Origin: Undaria pinnatifida
Taxonomy: Eukaryota; Sar; Phaeophyceae; Laminariales; Alariaceae
Assembly: GCA_012845835.1 (NCBI GenBank)
Contig: JABAKD010000023.1
Span: 22,879,108 to 22,943,107, forward strand
Reading direction: 5' to 3'
DNA: 64,000 bases
Positions within the stretch are counted from its first letter, which is position 1. Every line of letters starts with the position of its first letter. Of the stretch, positions 44,030 to 54,419 are shown one piece after another. The notes beneath the pieces are model-generated. The model saw only the letters and a list, made by a program, of their open reading frames with translations. It had not been told where the DNA came from and made no database searches. The position numbers were made by a program, and so were the translations under genes.

Positions 44030-44873
44030 ACGGTTCGGTTCTCGTGGTCAGCAGTCAGCAGTACGTTTCCCTGTACGCTATGGCCATCAACAAGTAACAA
44101 GGGCAGACTTTGAAAAATGTAGGGCTAGATTTGCGCGGGGGCGTGTTGTGCCACGGTCGACTGTATGTTGCAGTTAGTCGAACCGCATCAAGAGAACACA
44201 TCCTTTGCCTCGTTAAACCCGAGAGAATGATAGACGGCATCCCCCACGTTCACAACGTAGTTTGCCCTGAATTAATCGAAGCAGCCACCGGAAACACGCC
44301 TCCTTCTTTTTGCAACCCCAGAAAGCATAAGACCGGAAATAATTATACCAGCGATAGCGGTGACCCCGACACCGAGAGTGACACCCAAAGCGAAAAGACA
44401 AGAGCGACGACGACCATGATGACTTCAACGATGACGACTACGTCGGGCAATGGAATACAATACCTGAGATTGGCGATGGTGCGTGTTTACTTCGATGCGT
44501 TTCAAGGAGGGTGCACAACACACCAGATATGCACCGGATTGTAAGGGCAGATATTTCGAAGCATATCCCCCAAAACTTGCACAGCGCCATCCCTGGATCA
44601 GGCGGAAACACCTTCCACCAATCAATATCAGTCTGAATAGACCAAAAACTCGTTCAGGTGTTTGGTTCACCTCCAACCACATACTCAAGCGTGGAGCACT
44701 CCCTTCACTTCATGTCCCAGCCTTATGCCTACGCTACACACAACGAGCTCGCAGCTGCTACTCAACTATACGGGGTAGAATTTCGCGTAACCTTGGACTG
44801 CTTTCCAAATCCCCACGCGCCGCCTAGTGCAAACGTTTGCGGCGTTCTATACCATCCAGGTTCGCAGCACTAG
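44030..44873 (+). pseudogene. Helitron-type helicase C-terminus plus OTU domain (copy 2)
   Basis: Reads VRFPVRY, a frameshift, then AMAINK, a TAA at 44095-44097 (where copy 1 has Ser), QGQTLKNVGLDLRGG, CHGRLYVAVSRTASREHILC and LVKPERMIDGIPHVHNVV: helicase motifs V and VI. A second frameshift lies in the acidic linker near 44385-44405. The OTU part reads IPEIGDGACLLRCVSRRVHN, has a TGA at 44634-44636, then MSQPYAYATHNELAAATQLY and NVCGVLYHPGSQH, ending TAG at 44871. Same family as copy 1 but more decayed and independently inactivated. The Rep domain is absent. Confidence 0.82.
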
Positions 44874-44915
44874 TCCACCTTTCGGTAGAGTAATTCGTAG
44901 GGAAACGAAACAAAT

Positions 44916-44993
44916 ATTGCAAATATGAGTATTGACCTCAAATTCGTCGAACTCACGGCTGACGTCCTTGAAATATTTTTTATAAAATATTAA
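44916..44993 (+). repeat. AKMSxxxxFxxLTAxV-like peptide repeat, copy 2
   Basis: IANMSIDLKFVELTADVLEI, ATG at 44925, stop TAA 44991-44993. Lies between the OTU stop and the candidate Helitron end. Confidence 0.5.
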
Positions 44994-44998
44994 GTGGA

Positions 44999-45060
44999 CT
45001 CTTGCGCCCACCCCACTCGTTTTCCCCCCCAGGGAACCACGTCCCGGAGGGAAACCTTGT
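44999..45060 (+). mobile_element. Candidate Helitron 3' terminus of copy 2
   Basis: CTTGCGCCCACCCC, a C-rich insertion, CCCGGAGGGAAACCTTG and T at 45060, 186 bp after the OTU stop. Colinear with 14343-14381. Confidence 0.55.
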
Positions 45061-45064
45061 ATGT

Positions 45065-46080
45065 ATAATAAAATTGTCTTTTTTGCCTCTGTTTTCGGGC
45101 ACATCTCTTCGTGCTCGCACCTTTGTCCGAAACGTCAGAAGGGGTGGGCACAATTCGAACCTTGAGGTCACGTTACCCGAGGTTTGGGCGCGATCCGTGC
45201 AGTGTTTCGCGCGTGGCAAGCCCTTTAAACTTTTTTGGCATTGGGCATATTTGAGGCAACTCCCCCGGTTTCCGTATTATTCAGCATTCCCTATCTCCGT
45301 TACTTTGCGTACGAAGGTTCTGATGCAAATCCAAAAAATCTGTGTACATCATGCTCGTGTACCAGACCCAGAGGTAACATTCTGTCTGTTTTTGCCCCCC
45401 CTTGAGCCTTGAGCACAGCCAACACGCAGAGCGCACGGCGGCAAAAAGCTGCCGCCCAGCAGCACCAGCAGGCAACACCGTGCGTGTGTGGCACATCTAT
45501 CTGCGCCGTGCTGCTGCTGTGACTAGTTGCTTTTTTGTTTTCGGGACCTGCTTCATATAAGTAATCGATTACCTGTTTTTTGCTGCTGCTGTGGGCGGCA
45601 TCGCCATTCTGGACGAAAACATTTGGACCGTTTGGATTTAAGACTTTTGCGTCAATGATTCTTATCACATTATATTTCCGATCATCAATTTGGGCTTCTT
45701 CCCCCCCGCGAGCACACCCAGCCATGTGTAGACAAAAGTGAAAACTCAGAAAACATAGACAACTCTATAACCACGCCCAGCAGCACAAGCAACAGCAGGC
45801 AACATCATCATCATGCGCGTGCGGTATACCCATACGTGGTGTACTGCTGCTGTGGCTATGTGCTACTTACAGCAGTATACGCACAGCATCAAACCGATGC
45901 GTTGGTTCGTACTCGTACTCGAACTTCGCTAGGCAGAGTAAATTCGTCTCTTCGAGGGGACGATTTTGAACCGGACGACTATCAAAACAGTCCAGCGTAA
46001 TTTTTCTTGACTCTAAAAAGCAAACAGCAGTGAATATAGGCGCTGATGCTCCATGAGAGATGGCTTCTGTCTCAGCAAGG
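45065..46080. repeat. R2 dispersed repeat, copy c (long)
   Basis: Colinear over about 1 kb with 61245-62260. Shared: GGGCACATCTCTTCGTGCTC, TTTAAACWTKTTTGGC, CAGACCCAGA, GGACCGTTTGGATTTAAGAC, AGCAACAGCAGGCAACA, CTCTAAAAAGCAAACA. No intact frame. Placed immediately after the Helitron end. Confidence 0.8.
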
Positions 46081-46725
46081 CCCTACAGTTGGGCCTACGA
46101 TTCTGCATTTTTTAGGCCACATGAAGTGGTCTTGGACGTTTTTATTTTGGATAATTTCATCGTCACCAAACCAATCAAAACTAACCAAAATGTCAAGCAC
46201 ATAATCAGAAACCCTGAATTGTCGGGCAGGATGGTGGTTTACAAATCAACCCATTTCCACTCATAGACTTATCTAATTCCAGGTGTTTTGTCCCCTTGTC
46301 GAGACTGCAGTGCTAGAATACCTGGTACCCAGATATTTTATAGACGTTCCAGCATTTTACGTACGTCTGGTACTACCTGGTATGAATACAACACTTAATT
46401 ATAGAATACGATACGATCACTATTATTATAATATTACACCTACATATAATATGTACCTACCTGGTATACCTCTGCTGCTGCTGTATGTACCAGTAAATGC
46501 TTCATATGCAACCGAGCGATACGGATGCGTGCTCGGGTGCGCGAGGAAGTTCGGTGAGTGACAGCGTATCGTCCATCTCCAAATCGAGTGAGGAGAGCCG
46601 GGGCTCGGGTCCGAAGCTCGAGCGCACAGGACTCGGGCTCGGGACTCGGGCTCGAGCGCATATGCATGTACCCGGGGGGAAACGCTGGTACCTGATACCT
46701 GGTGCTGCGGCTGCTGCATACAATA
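46080..46725. repeat. Dispersed repeat paired with 36.44-36.93 kb
   Basis: Colinear with the earlier copy to CTCGAGCGCA, then continues with GTACCCGGGG and GGTACCTGATACCTG, also found at 42150-42185. The GAG/CTCGGG-rich part (46600-46660) is a short low-complexity run. Confidence 0.8.
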
Positions 46726-47340
46726 CTGTTAGGCTAGGGACTGAAGGATTTTTGGACGTAAAAAAGTCCTAAAAAAATGTCTGCGGTCGTTAGCTGGGGA
46801 AAATGAATCTTGAAAAAAATAACCAATCAGCGCTGGGGAAAGAATGGACACGTCACAAAAAAGAAATTCATGTGCGGTATCACATATAATAAGGGTACTA
46901 ATTGTAGAGGAGCTGCAGCGTCTCGCTAAAAAAGGGCGCAGCAGCGCACGCTAAGTACGTGAATCTGGTATCGTTCTCGCCCGGAACACCACGACGAGTG
47001 CTTGAGCAGCAGGGAACAAACGAGCGCGTGAGCGTGAGGGGGATTCGCTGGTGGGCCCTCGTCCTCGATGGCTGACAGCCCGCAAGTAAAGCCCTGGTTG
47101 AAGGTGGATTTGCTGATCTTGGTGCGGCTGCTGCTGCTGCTGCTGACCCGGCTGCTGCTGCTCATCCTGCTGCTGCGGTACAAGATGTTCCCATCCATAG
47201 CCATCGCCTCGGCCGCGAGTTGCTCATCCTGCACATCTCCGTAACTGCGGGGTTGACAGCTCCTTGTTTCATGGGTCCTCTCGGTGTAGGTAGTTGGCAT
47301 GAGTGGAAGGAGGACCACTTGGTGGCGCTTCTGGGGTCTG

Positions 47341-48070
47341 TGTGGGCACGTGTATCATACTCGTATCATACTCGTATCATACCAGGTGTCAATGAGCCCT
47401 GCTACGAATCCTACTTACACTGCCTGCTGCTGCTGGGGCAACTGCGGCCGCCGAAGAGCGAAGCTTGTTCGTTATCCGTATGTTTCCGCCCCTGCAGCAG
47501 CAGCAACGCGAGGGTCAACACACTCTCATCGTGCAAAATAGCGTTGAGGAAAAACACGAAATCACCTACCTGGTATCGAGAAACCAGACAAAACATGCAC
47601 AACTAATACTTGAACTCGTATTATACTCGTATCATACCAGGTATCAATGAACCAACGCTTCTACAAATCCTACTGCCCCTGCCTCCTGTTGCTGCTGCTG
47701 CAAATGCCACCGACGAGTCTCGAATTTTGTCGTGTTCGGTGTCAGTATGGCTCCGCCCCAGCAGCAGCAGCAAAGTGCGGGTCGACACACGATTGTCGTG
47801 CGAATTTACAGAGCGGCAGAAGATAAAATCGCCTACTGTATCGAGAAATCAGATCTGGTCGGAAATGTAAGAAACGTTGAGATCCAAATATGAAAACCAA
47901 ACGGTCTTTATAATCATGTCCAGATTCGTGCCAGGTATCAATGAATCAGCCCTGCTCCAAAGCCTGATGCTGCTGGTGTCGTGGAACTTGTGTTCGTTAT
48001 CATCATATTTCTGCTCCGGCCCATCCTGAGCGCGGAAGGAGCAGCAGCAGCAGCAAGCCGCGTGTCGACA
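47341..48070. repeat. Three diverged units of about 280 bp
   Basis: Units start near 47375, 47628 and 47922. Each has ACCAGGTRTCAATGA, CTGCTGCTG, a KTTCGTTATC or similar stretch, CCCCAGCAGCAGC or similar, and GGTCRACAC. The third is truncated. Confidence 0.75.
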
Positions 48071-48164
48071 CCGTACGCTGCAGATATATGCCTCCCGGTT
48101 CACCTCGACTATTTTTTTCCGTTTGCCCTTTCTCGAGGTTCCTTCTGGGTTTTTCGAATTGCCC

Positions 48165-48248
48165 ATGACGAAATTGGTTGTCGTGGTCCCCCTCACGAAA
48201 TCGATTGTCGTGGTCCCCCTCACGAAATCGATTGTCGTGGTCCCCCAA
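48165..48248. repeat. 27-bp minisatellite, three units
   Basis: Unit TTGTCGTGGTCCCCCTCACG plus AAATCGA. The minus-strand reading is a nine-residue repeat GDHDNRFRE. Confidence 0.9.
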
Positions 48249-48533
48249 AAAGTGACTGAAGGGGCGATTTTCCGCTCGCTTTTTTGCTACGGATACTACG
48301 TTGATTCGAGCGGTTTTTTTTTGCTGTATACTGCACATCGAATGCAGGGCATGAGTATGTGTTTTTGCACTACTGAAGCACGTCATAAGAGCAGGAGGCA
48401 GAAACCACAGGAAAGCATGTTTTCCGCACCTTTCCGTCAATATAAACGTGAATTTGTACTCCTGTGCTAAAAGAAGCAAGTCATCCCAACGGCATGTGCC
48501 TGTGTGAGGTGTCTGTATGATGTCAGTTTTGAA

Positions 48534-48776
48534 ATCATCTCCCGCTCCGAGATAAATCACATCCAAGTTCTCTGTGCACCTACACTAAAACCAAGTAGTT
48601 AGGGGTATGGCGGTAGTGTTACTTTTGCAGAATTTTTAATCTTTTTTGGCTGGATCATCATCTCCCGCTCCGAGATAAATCACATCCAAGTTCTCTGTGC
48701 ACCTACACGAAAACCAAGTAGTTAGGGGTATGGCGGTAGTGTTACTTTTGCAGAATTTTTAATCTTTTTTGGCTGG
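48534..48776. repeat. Near-identical 120-bp tandem duplication
   Basis: 48534-48653 and 48657-48776 differ at one position (ACACTAAAA versus ACACGAAAA). Each contains AAGTAGTTAGGGGTATGGCG. Very recent. Confidence 0.95.
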
Positions 48777-48835
48777 TCGATCCGAATAGCCTGCCGCTTT
48801 TTTGGGTCAAAATAGGCCTCCAATCCCTAGCCTAA

Positions 48836-48895
48836 CTGTTGTAACATTTCGACGTAGCTTAATTCGTATGTAAATTGAGATTAATGAGGCCTCTC
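48836..48895 (-). repeat. Split repeat B2
   Basis: CTGTTGTAACATTTCGACGT to GAGGCCTCTC; about 90 percent identical by eye to 49229-49288. Confidence 0.85.
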
Positions 48896-49069
48896 GGCTG
48901 CTACCAGCCGGAGACTCCCACCCAGGGTTACTACTCCCGCGTTGGTTCTCGGGCGACCAACGCGGCATCTCGTCGCAGATACTAGGTACCCTGGTCAAAT
49001 AAACACTAACAATACTGATGCCGTTGTCGGCGGTACACCCCGCCGCTACGATGGGCGGGAGGGATGGTC

Positions 49070-49228
49070 TGTGTTTTATTCGAACCTCCTTGTACTTGTC
49101 GTGCTGCTGTCGGGTATCGATGACAGCCACGGAGTGGGCTCACTCTGCACATTCTCCAAGTAACATCAGGAGGTTTTCCGGAAAAGAGGACGCCCTGCTG
49201 TCGTCCCCTATTTTATGGTTTCAGATTA
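49070..49228 (-). repeat. Split repeat A2
   Basis: TGTGTTTTATT to GGTTTCAGATTA, with GATGACAGCCACGGAGTGGG inside. Same length as 52503-52661 with few mismatches. Confidence 0.9.
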
Positions 49229-49288
49229 CTGTTGTAACATTTCGACGTAGCTTAATTCGTATGTAGTTTGGGATCAATGAGGCCTCTC
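49229..49288 (-). repeat. Split repeat B1
   Basis: Direct copy of 48836-48895, contiguous with A2. Confidence 0.85.
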
Positions 49289-49490
49289 TGTGGCGGCATG
49301 AGATCGCACCCATACTTGTTGCCCTTCCCTTCCCCCTCATGTCAATGCCGTCGCGCGTTGGTGCCGAATGTGCGTGAGGGTGGCTTTTTTTCCTGATTAT
49401 CCCCAAACTTCTAGTTGAGTCCCTTATGGGATCGGCTGCCCTCGGGTTGTGCCAAGGGAGAGCCGCGTACGAGTCCCCAAATCCCTCCTA

Positions 49491-50824
49491 CGATGGCAGA
49501 GCGTCTGCGTCTGTGAACACCGCGTCGCCCGAGCGCTTAGCTCCTCGTGACCCCGCTGCTGATGCCGTCACCCCTGCGTATCGGCCGGCGACTGCCGCAG
49601 ACTTCCATCCGACGTACTCCATAAGGACGTCCATGGCCGTACCATCCATGTGGTGGCTAGCCGCCCCCCCTACCCGGAAGGAATGCAACGTATACTGCTT
49701 ATTCTCCATTCCCGCTGCACGCAGGTTAGTGTGGAGGTTCGCGGTTATCTGCGCTGGTGTCAACGCTAGATTCCCTTTCTATCCGTTATCTCGGACGCTA
49801 GGGAACAAAAAGCTTGAGCCCTCGACTAGGGCCCACTGCATGGACGCTGCGGCCTGTTGGTACTCGATCATAGCGGCCACCGCGCAAATTTCGCGTCAGT
49901 CGGTGTTCCTCCTCACCACTACCGCTTGACAGGATTCCCGTAAATTCTTCCCAAAGAGGAAATTGAAAACGAACCCCTCTCCCCCGGATATCTATAACAC
50001 TTGTGCCGCGACCGCTACCGACCGTTCGAACCCGCGCTTCATCGTGTGCAATATCCGCGCAAAAAATCGCCACGTCTCGGAACATCGCAAAGCGATCTGC
50101 CGCTGTCGGCAAAGTGGCTACGCGTCGTCGCATGTCTATGACCAACCTTCGCTACTGGCTCGCCACCTGCGGGGGCACCCGTTTCACCGACACCCCCTCT
50201 CGTTGCTGCTCCTCCTGCGTGTTGGCCAGGTATCCCCTTGTGAGCGGGCTCGCTACTGGATTTCCCCGTTGCTCAACGGGGTCCCAGTCACTTTGCTTGC
50301 CGAGCTGTTCTATCATGGCACATTTCAACTTCGACACCTGCCCTTTGTCTAGGGATGTTGCTGCGTACCTTTTTTGCGCTTGTCCCCCAGTCTACACTGT
50401 ACGCTGCTGTCCAAACCCAGCCCGGGACACGAAACGGCGTGCACCAATTTGGTGCCGTTCCCGTGCGAGTCTAGCCAACACAACCACACGAAGACGTCTA
50501 CGTCGGTAGCGTTCATCCAGCCCCTTTCGTTCGACGTCCGCGCCCGAAGAATCGCGTCAAAATTGTCCGCCACCTGGCACTTCTGCTGTTGGCTGGCCGT
50601 CCCTACCAGCGCCTTCAACACCTCTGCTACTCGCTCTTGTAGCTTACTGTCCACGATTTGAACGGGCGCCCCGGTGGTTCGGGGTACGGGGGGGGCTCTG
50701 TACGCGGGAGTCTGCATGACTGACAGTACGTGTATGAGCCTAGGTTAATTGCCTGGCAATCTATGCAGAGCACTCGTGGGATCAAATCGGCCGCCCGCGT
50801 CGCCCCGTAACGGTGCGCGTCCAA
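49491..50824 (-). pseudogene. Tyrosine recombinase (Crypton/DIRS-like), broken
   Basis: Order on the minus strand: zinc-ribbon-like CIDCQ...YCQSC (about 50767-50709); FVWLCWLDSHGNGTKLVH and core-binding region with SKLKCAMIEQLGK and WDPVEQRGNPVASP (50337-50152); IDMRRRVATLPTAADRF, RDVAIFCADIA; WEEFTG; ICAVAAMIEYQQAA; catalytic YTLHSFRVGGA (His 49685, Arg 49676) and YVGWKSAAVAGRYAG (Tyr at 49580-49578). Defects: TAG at 50154-50152 (between SQ and RRLV), TGA at 49898-49896, TAG at 49781-49779, and frameshifts near 50690 (G-run) and 49935. These enzymes cut and rejoin DNA through the Tyr. Confidence 0.82.
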
Positions 50825-51189
50825 CGCTCCGTCCGCGTATCGCTAATACCATGCCGACCAACCCGAGCATACGGGGGGAAGGGGACCGAGAGGCGACGCA
50901 CGCGCGGTGAAACAGGGTGCAGGCGGGGAAGGGAACGAGGGGGGGAGGGGGGAGGGGGGTTCGCTCCGTTACGTTCTATTCCGGCTTCGAAAATCTACCT
51001 CGACCGCGCGCATGCCTGAGTGGTAATGGTGCTAGCACTGGACCTGTCGCCTCCAACAGTGAACGTTAAACGTTTCATCCCCAGGTAGTGTATTGTTATA
51101 CCTCGTCAGTGTTGATACCAACGTATTCAACACATACAGCAGTGATCTATACACATTGTGGCGCTGCTGGTATTGTGTTGCAGCCCGGC

Positions 51190-51780
51190 GTGTCGTACGA
51201 GTGAACAGGGTAAATGGGGAGGCTTTGATTGTTGACCGTGCGCAGCTGGCTGCACCCGCGTGACTGGCGTTCTGTAGTCGACTGATGCTGATACTACGCT
51301 GGGTGATACGTATCGTATGAGTATACGTCAGGGGGAATCGGGTACGGGTTCGGGGTTATCGAGCGTGCGCAGCTGACGGCGCCCACGTGGCTGGCGTTCT
51401 GTGGTCGACTGATGCTTCCATTACGCTGAGTGCTCCGTATTGTGCTACAGGAGTAGCATGTGTCAGGGGTTACGTACGTCTCGATCGCGGTCAGGATATC
51501 GGTCGGGCGTCCGGCGAGGGAACCGATGCTACCGATGCTACGCTAAGTGGTATATATATCGTACGAGCAGGCGTCAGGGGGTGCGTACACCGCGATCGAG
51601 GTCAGGATGTCGAACGAACAGACGGCGAGGGGAAGACGGGCAAGATATGGCATGCACTGACACGCGACGAACACCAGAAGTAAACACGACCAACAGAACC
51701 ATACGAGACATCCCACGCTCACACACCGCTGCACCGACACGCGACGAACACCAAAATTAAACACGACAAAGAGAACCATA
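51190..51780. repeat. Tandem duplications between the two element genes
   Basis: A 125-bp unit (GTGCGCAGCTG, CTGGCGTTCTGT, GTCGACTGATGCT) at 51238 and 51363; a 110-bp unit (CGATCG.GGTCAGGAT) at 51484 and 51591; a 78-bp unit (ACACGCGACGAACACCA) at 51660 and 51738. Three unrelated duplications side by side. Confidence 0.8.
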
Positions 51781-51811
51781 CGAGACAACCCACCATGGTC
51801 GACGACTGAGC

Positions 51812-52478
51812 CTATTTCACGAGCTTTTTGTTCTCCAGGTGTTGCGTCACCTCCACCGCGTGTGCCTTCTGCGCTGCGGTTGGGGCGCCCGTCTTGCTTG
51901 CTCCTCCCGACTGTGTGGCTGTGGTGGCTGCCAGCTGTTCGCTCCCTGCAGCTTTTGCGCTCTCGTGCTGCTGGACTGGGGTAGCGTCCTCTTGGCTCTG
52001 TTGCGGCTGCGCCGGGGTGTCGCTGACATTGCTGGCCGGTACCGGCTCCGCCTCTGGAGGTGTTGGCTCCTCTGCCGGCTTTTGCTGAGGGGCCACGAGT
52101 GCGGGCATGTATACCCTGGAGCCCTGCTCGAAGAGAGGGCCGCAAGGCTTCCAATGCCCACGAAACCAGAACCTAAACCCCTTCCGCATTTTTATACGCC
52201 GCCATCCCGACCGCTGCGCCTGAAGCCGCCGACGCTTCTTCCATAGCCTCAAACACCGAGGTGTCAGCGTTGCCGCGGGCGGCCACCAGAGGCGCTACGC
52301 GAGCGGCGCACTCCGCCAAGCCGACCTTGGAAAAATTGGCCCCGTCGTGGTGGACGACGCGTGTGAGGTCCAGGACGTTGGGCTGGCCGCGCAGGCCCGC
52401 CTTGGTGCAACGAAGTTCACTCCTCACCCAGTCGGGGGGAAGCGGGTTAGCACCCGCGGCGACCGCTGCATCGGACAT
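51812..52478 (-). pseudogene. ORF-A: first gene of the recombinase element
   Basis: ATG at 52478, 25 bp inside A1, opens MSDAAVAAGANPLPPDWVRS, then LRCTKAGLRGQPNVLDLTRV, ARVAPLVAARGNADTSVFEA and AYKNAEGV, where TAG stops it (52173). After the stop, a different frame resumes as LFEQGSRVYMPALVAPQQKP with a Pro/Gln/Ala-rich tail ending TAG at 51812, indicating an in-frame stop plus a one-base shift near 52145 (a very short intron is an alternative). Function unknown; position and composition would fit a Gag-like or accessory protein. Confidence 0.6.
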
Positions 52479-52502
52479 ACCTCTTCATTCGGACATAACC
52501 TA

Positions 52503-52661
52503 TGTGTTTTATTCTAACCTCCTTGTACTTGTCGTGCTGCTATCGGGTATCGATGACAGCCACGGAGTGGGCTCACTCTGCACATTCTCCAAGTAACATC
52601 AGGAGGTTTTCCCGAAAAAGGGACGCCCTGCTGTCGTCCCCTATTTTCTGGTTTCAGTTTA
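52503..52661 (-). repeat. Split repeat A1 (5' terminus of element)
   Basis: Direct copy of 49070-49228; ORF-A starts 25 bp inside it. Confidence 0.9.
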
Positions 52662-52904
52662 CCATTACAAAATACATGTACGAAGCTATGTATAGCGACA
52701 CAATGTAGACAACACCATCTACATGGCACGGCCATTGCTCCTTTCACGGCCGATACTGCCGTGCCCCCCGCAGGGCCAACTCCGCCTATGGACTACCGAC
52801 TTCCGCGGTCATGCTGACAGCTCTAGCCGCAAGCCTGAGCTCTTGCTTCGACGACACGCTGGCCTCCCTTTCGGATTTTTTTTTTGCCCCATCAAGGCTC
52901 TTAA

Positions 52905-53597
52905 AATTCCGCATCGGCTGCTTGTGCGCGGCTTTTGTGCCGCTCCAGCAGCGCTCTATCCATGCATGCCGCGGACGCCTCGAGGCCGCCGGGTCGCACT
53001 AGTCGTGGACTACGCACCCCATCGCTCTTTGGATGGCGTTCCCACCGGTCCTCTCCTCGTAGGCGCTTGCTTTTCGTTTCGGGACTACTTTTTTTGCCAG
53101 TGGTCGATGCAACGCTTTCGCCTTGCGTTTGTTTCCAATATGACGCGATTTTTGAAGAAATGGTCCGCTGCCCCAACATAATAGAGTAGAGTGGGGTTGG
53201 TTCTAATGGATGCCACTTATCCCAACTCAGATGGTGGTTAAGTATTTGCACCGATTACATCTCATGATTTGGAGATAAGCCAAAAGTTCATGGAAATAAC
53301 CCCGACACAGCCAGTTTTTGGGCGATTTTTCACTTCTGTTTTAATTCGAAAGACTAAGCCACCTTTGAACGTATTAGTTCTAGAGACGTACTGTTATCTT
53401 CCCAGTTGAAGATCCATGCGCAATCTCTTGCACCATGCGTTTGAAAATTCAATATTTTTTTACACTTACATAAGTAATTCTACGGTGGGTAGAGGCGGTG
53501 GGTAGAGGCGTCGGCTTTTGGTGGGAATGGTGTTTTTTTTGTTGGTTGTTGTCGCTTTTTTTAGTGGTCGATACGCACAGAATCGCAGGCCTAACAG
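52905..53597 (-). mobile_element. Element fragment with basic C-terminal frame, copy 2
   Basis: Minus frame from 53251 to 52901 ends ACMDRALLERHKSRAQAADA plus EF, stop TAA. It is uninterrupted over 116 codons, unlike copy 1. Non-coding part (53219-53597) is colinear with 42510-42872 (GATGGTGGTYAAGTATTTGC, GTAATTCTACGGTG, GGTCGATACGCACAGAATCG). Right terminus, read on minus, CTGTTAGGCCTGCGATTCTG. Confidence 0.5.
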
Positions 53598-53599
53598 TT

Positions 53600-54100
53600 C
53601 CTCATTCCGTGCACTTTCTGCGACAAGGTGGTGGGGAAGGGGGATAATTGCCCATCCTGGCGTGGATCACTCGTTGTGGAGTTTGAAATCTGGCCCAACA
53701 AGACAACATAGTACCTATTCTGAAATGGCTGATTCCCATATGAAACAAAGAAGAACACATCAAAACCACGATAAAAAGACCGCGCACGGACAACTGCTGT
53801 TTTTTTTTTTTTGCCAGTTGATAATCCATCTTTCGTCCATGTATTTTTTACCTCGCAAATTTATGTGCGTAAGAGTCGACCGTACCAAAAGTCATCGTCC
53901 TACTCGTGCTGGACACGTGCGGATGGGATTACCGCTTACTTCTTTATGGTTCTCCACCACGACGGGGACAGAGGGAACCGTCCCGGAGAGGGCGCCAACC
54001 CTTCGCCTATCGAGCTGCGGGCTTTAAAACTAGTTTTCAGTACCACCAGGTACATCTTAATTGCCCGCAGGCTGTCAGATGTTGGATGCTAGGATTTCCT
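53600..54100. other. No gene recognised
   Basis: A 169-codon plus frame (53518-54027) begins inside the repeat and has no motif. T-run at 53802-53813. Confidence 0.4.
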
Positions 54101-54143
54101 TCTTGCGCCACTCCCCTAGGCACTTTCCGGAGGGGAAACTTGT
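54100..54143 (+). mobile_element. Orphan Helitron-like 3' terminus
   Basis: CTTGCGCCACTCCCCTAGG, then CCGGAGGGGAAACTTG and T at 54143. Six-base stem TCCCCT/AGGGGA, the best stem of the four copies. Confidence 0.5.
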
Positions 54144-54419
54144 ACTATATAAATTTGTTTTTTTCGTGGTTGGCTTTGGTTCGTTTTCATGGTGCTATGC
54201 TTGGCTTGGCAATTTTTTGTTTTATGTTATGCCTGGCTTTGACCTTTTGGGCAGGAGCAATGGGCTCTAGTTTTTTTCGGTATATTCATGTGGTGCTGTC
54301 TACCTTCACCGATTTCACCGATATTTTGTAGTTTGTACGTTCGCCTGTATTTCCTGTCTGTGTAGATGTTTTGTTTTGTAGGTAGCCTGTCACAGAGAAG
54401 GTGTGTCGTATCAGTTGGA

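Larger units (their letters stand above)
46726..48838. mobile_element. 2.1-kb element with inverted termini
   Basis: Left end CTGTTAGGCTAGGGACTG (from 46726) and right end (reverse complement of 48817-48838) CAGTTAGGCTAGGGATTG match at 19 of 22 positions over the full 22 bp. Interior: AT-rich left end, a CTG/CAG-rich segment, a three-unit 280-bp array and a 120-bp tandem duplication. Minus frames (47318-46926, 48566-48003) are low complexity or repeat-derived and no transposase is seen. No clear target-site duplication. Confidence 0.5.
48836..52661 (-). mobile_element. Tyrosine-recombinase element with split direct repeats
   Basis: Minus-strand order: A1 (52661-52503), ORF-A, tandem-repeat spacer, recombinase pseudogene, B1 (49288-49229), A2 (49228-49070), 174 bp, B2 (48895-48836). 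A copies are 159 bp, B copies 60 bp, and B1 abuts A2. This A1-ORFs-B1A2-B2 plan is the one described for PAT/Ngaro tyrosine-recombinase retroelements; the 174-bp gap before B2 is unusual. No reverse transcriptase or RNase H is recognisable in the 3.8 kb. Either a retroelement with RT deleted, or a Crypton-like element with Ngaro-like termini. Confidence 0.6.
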
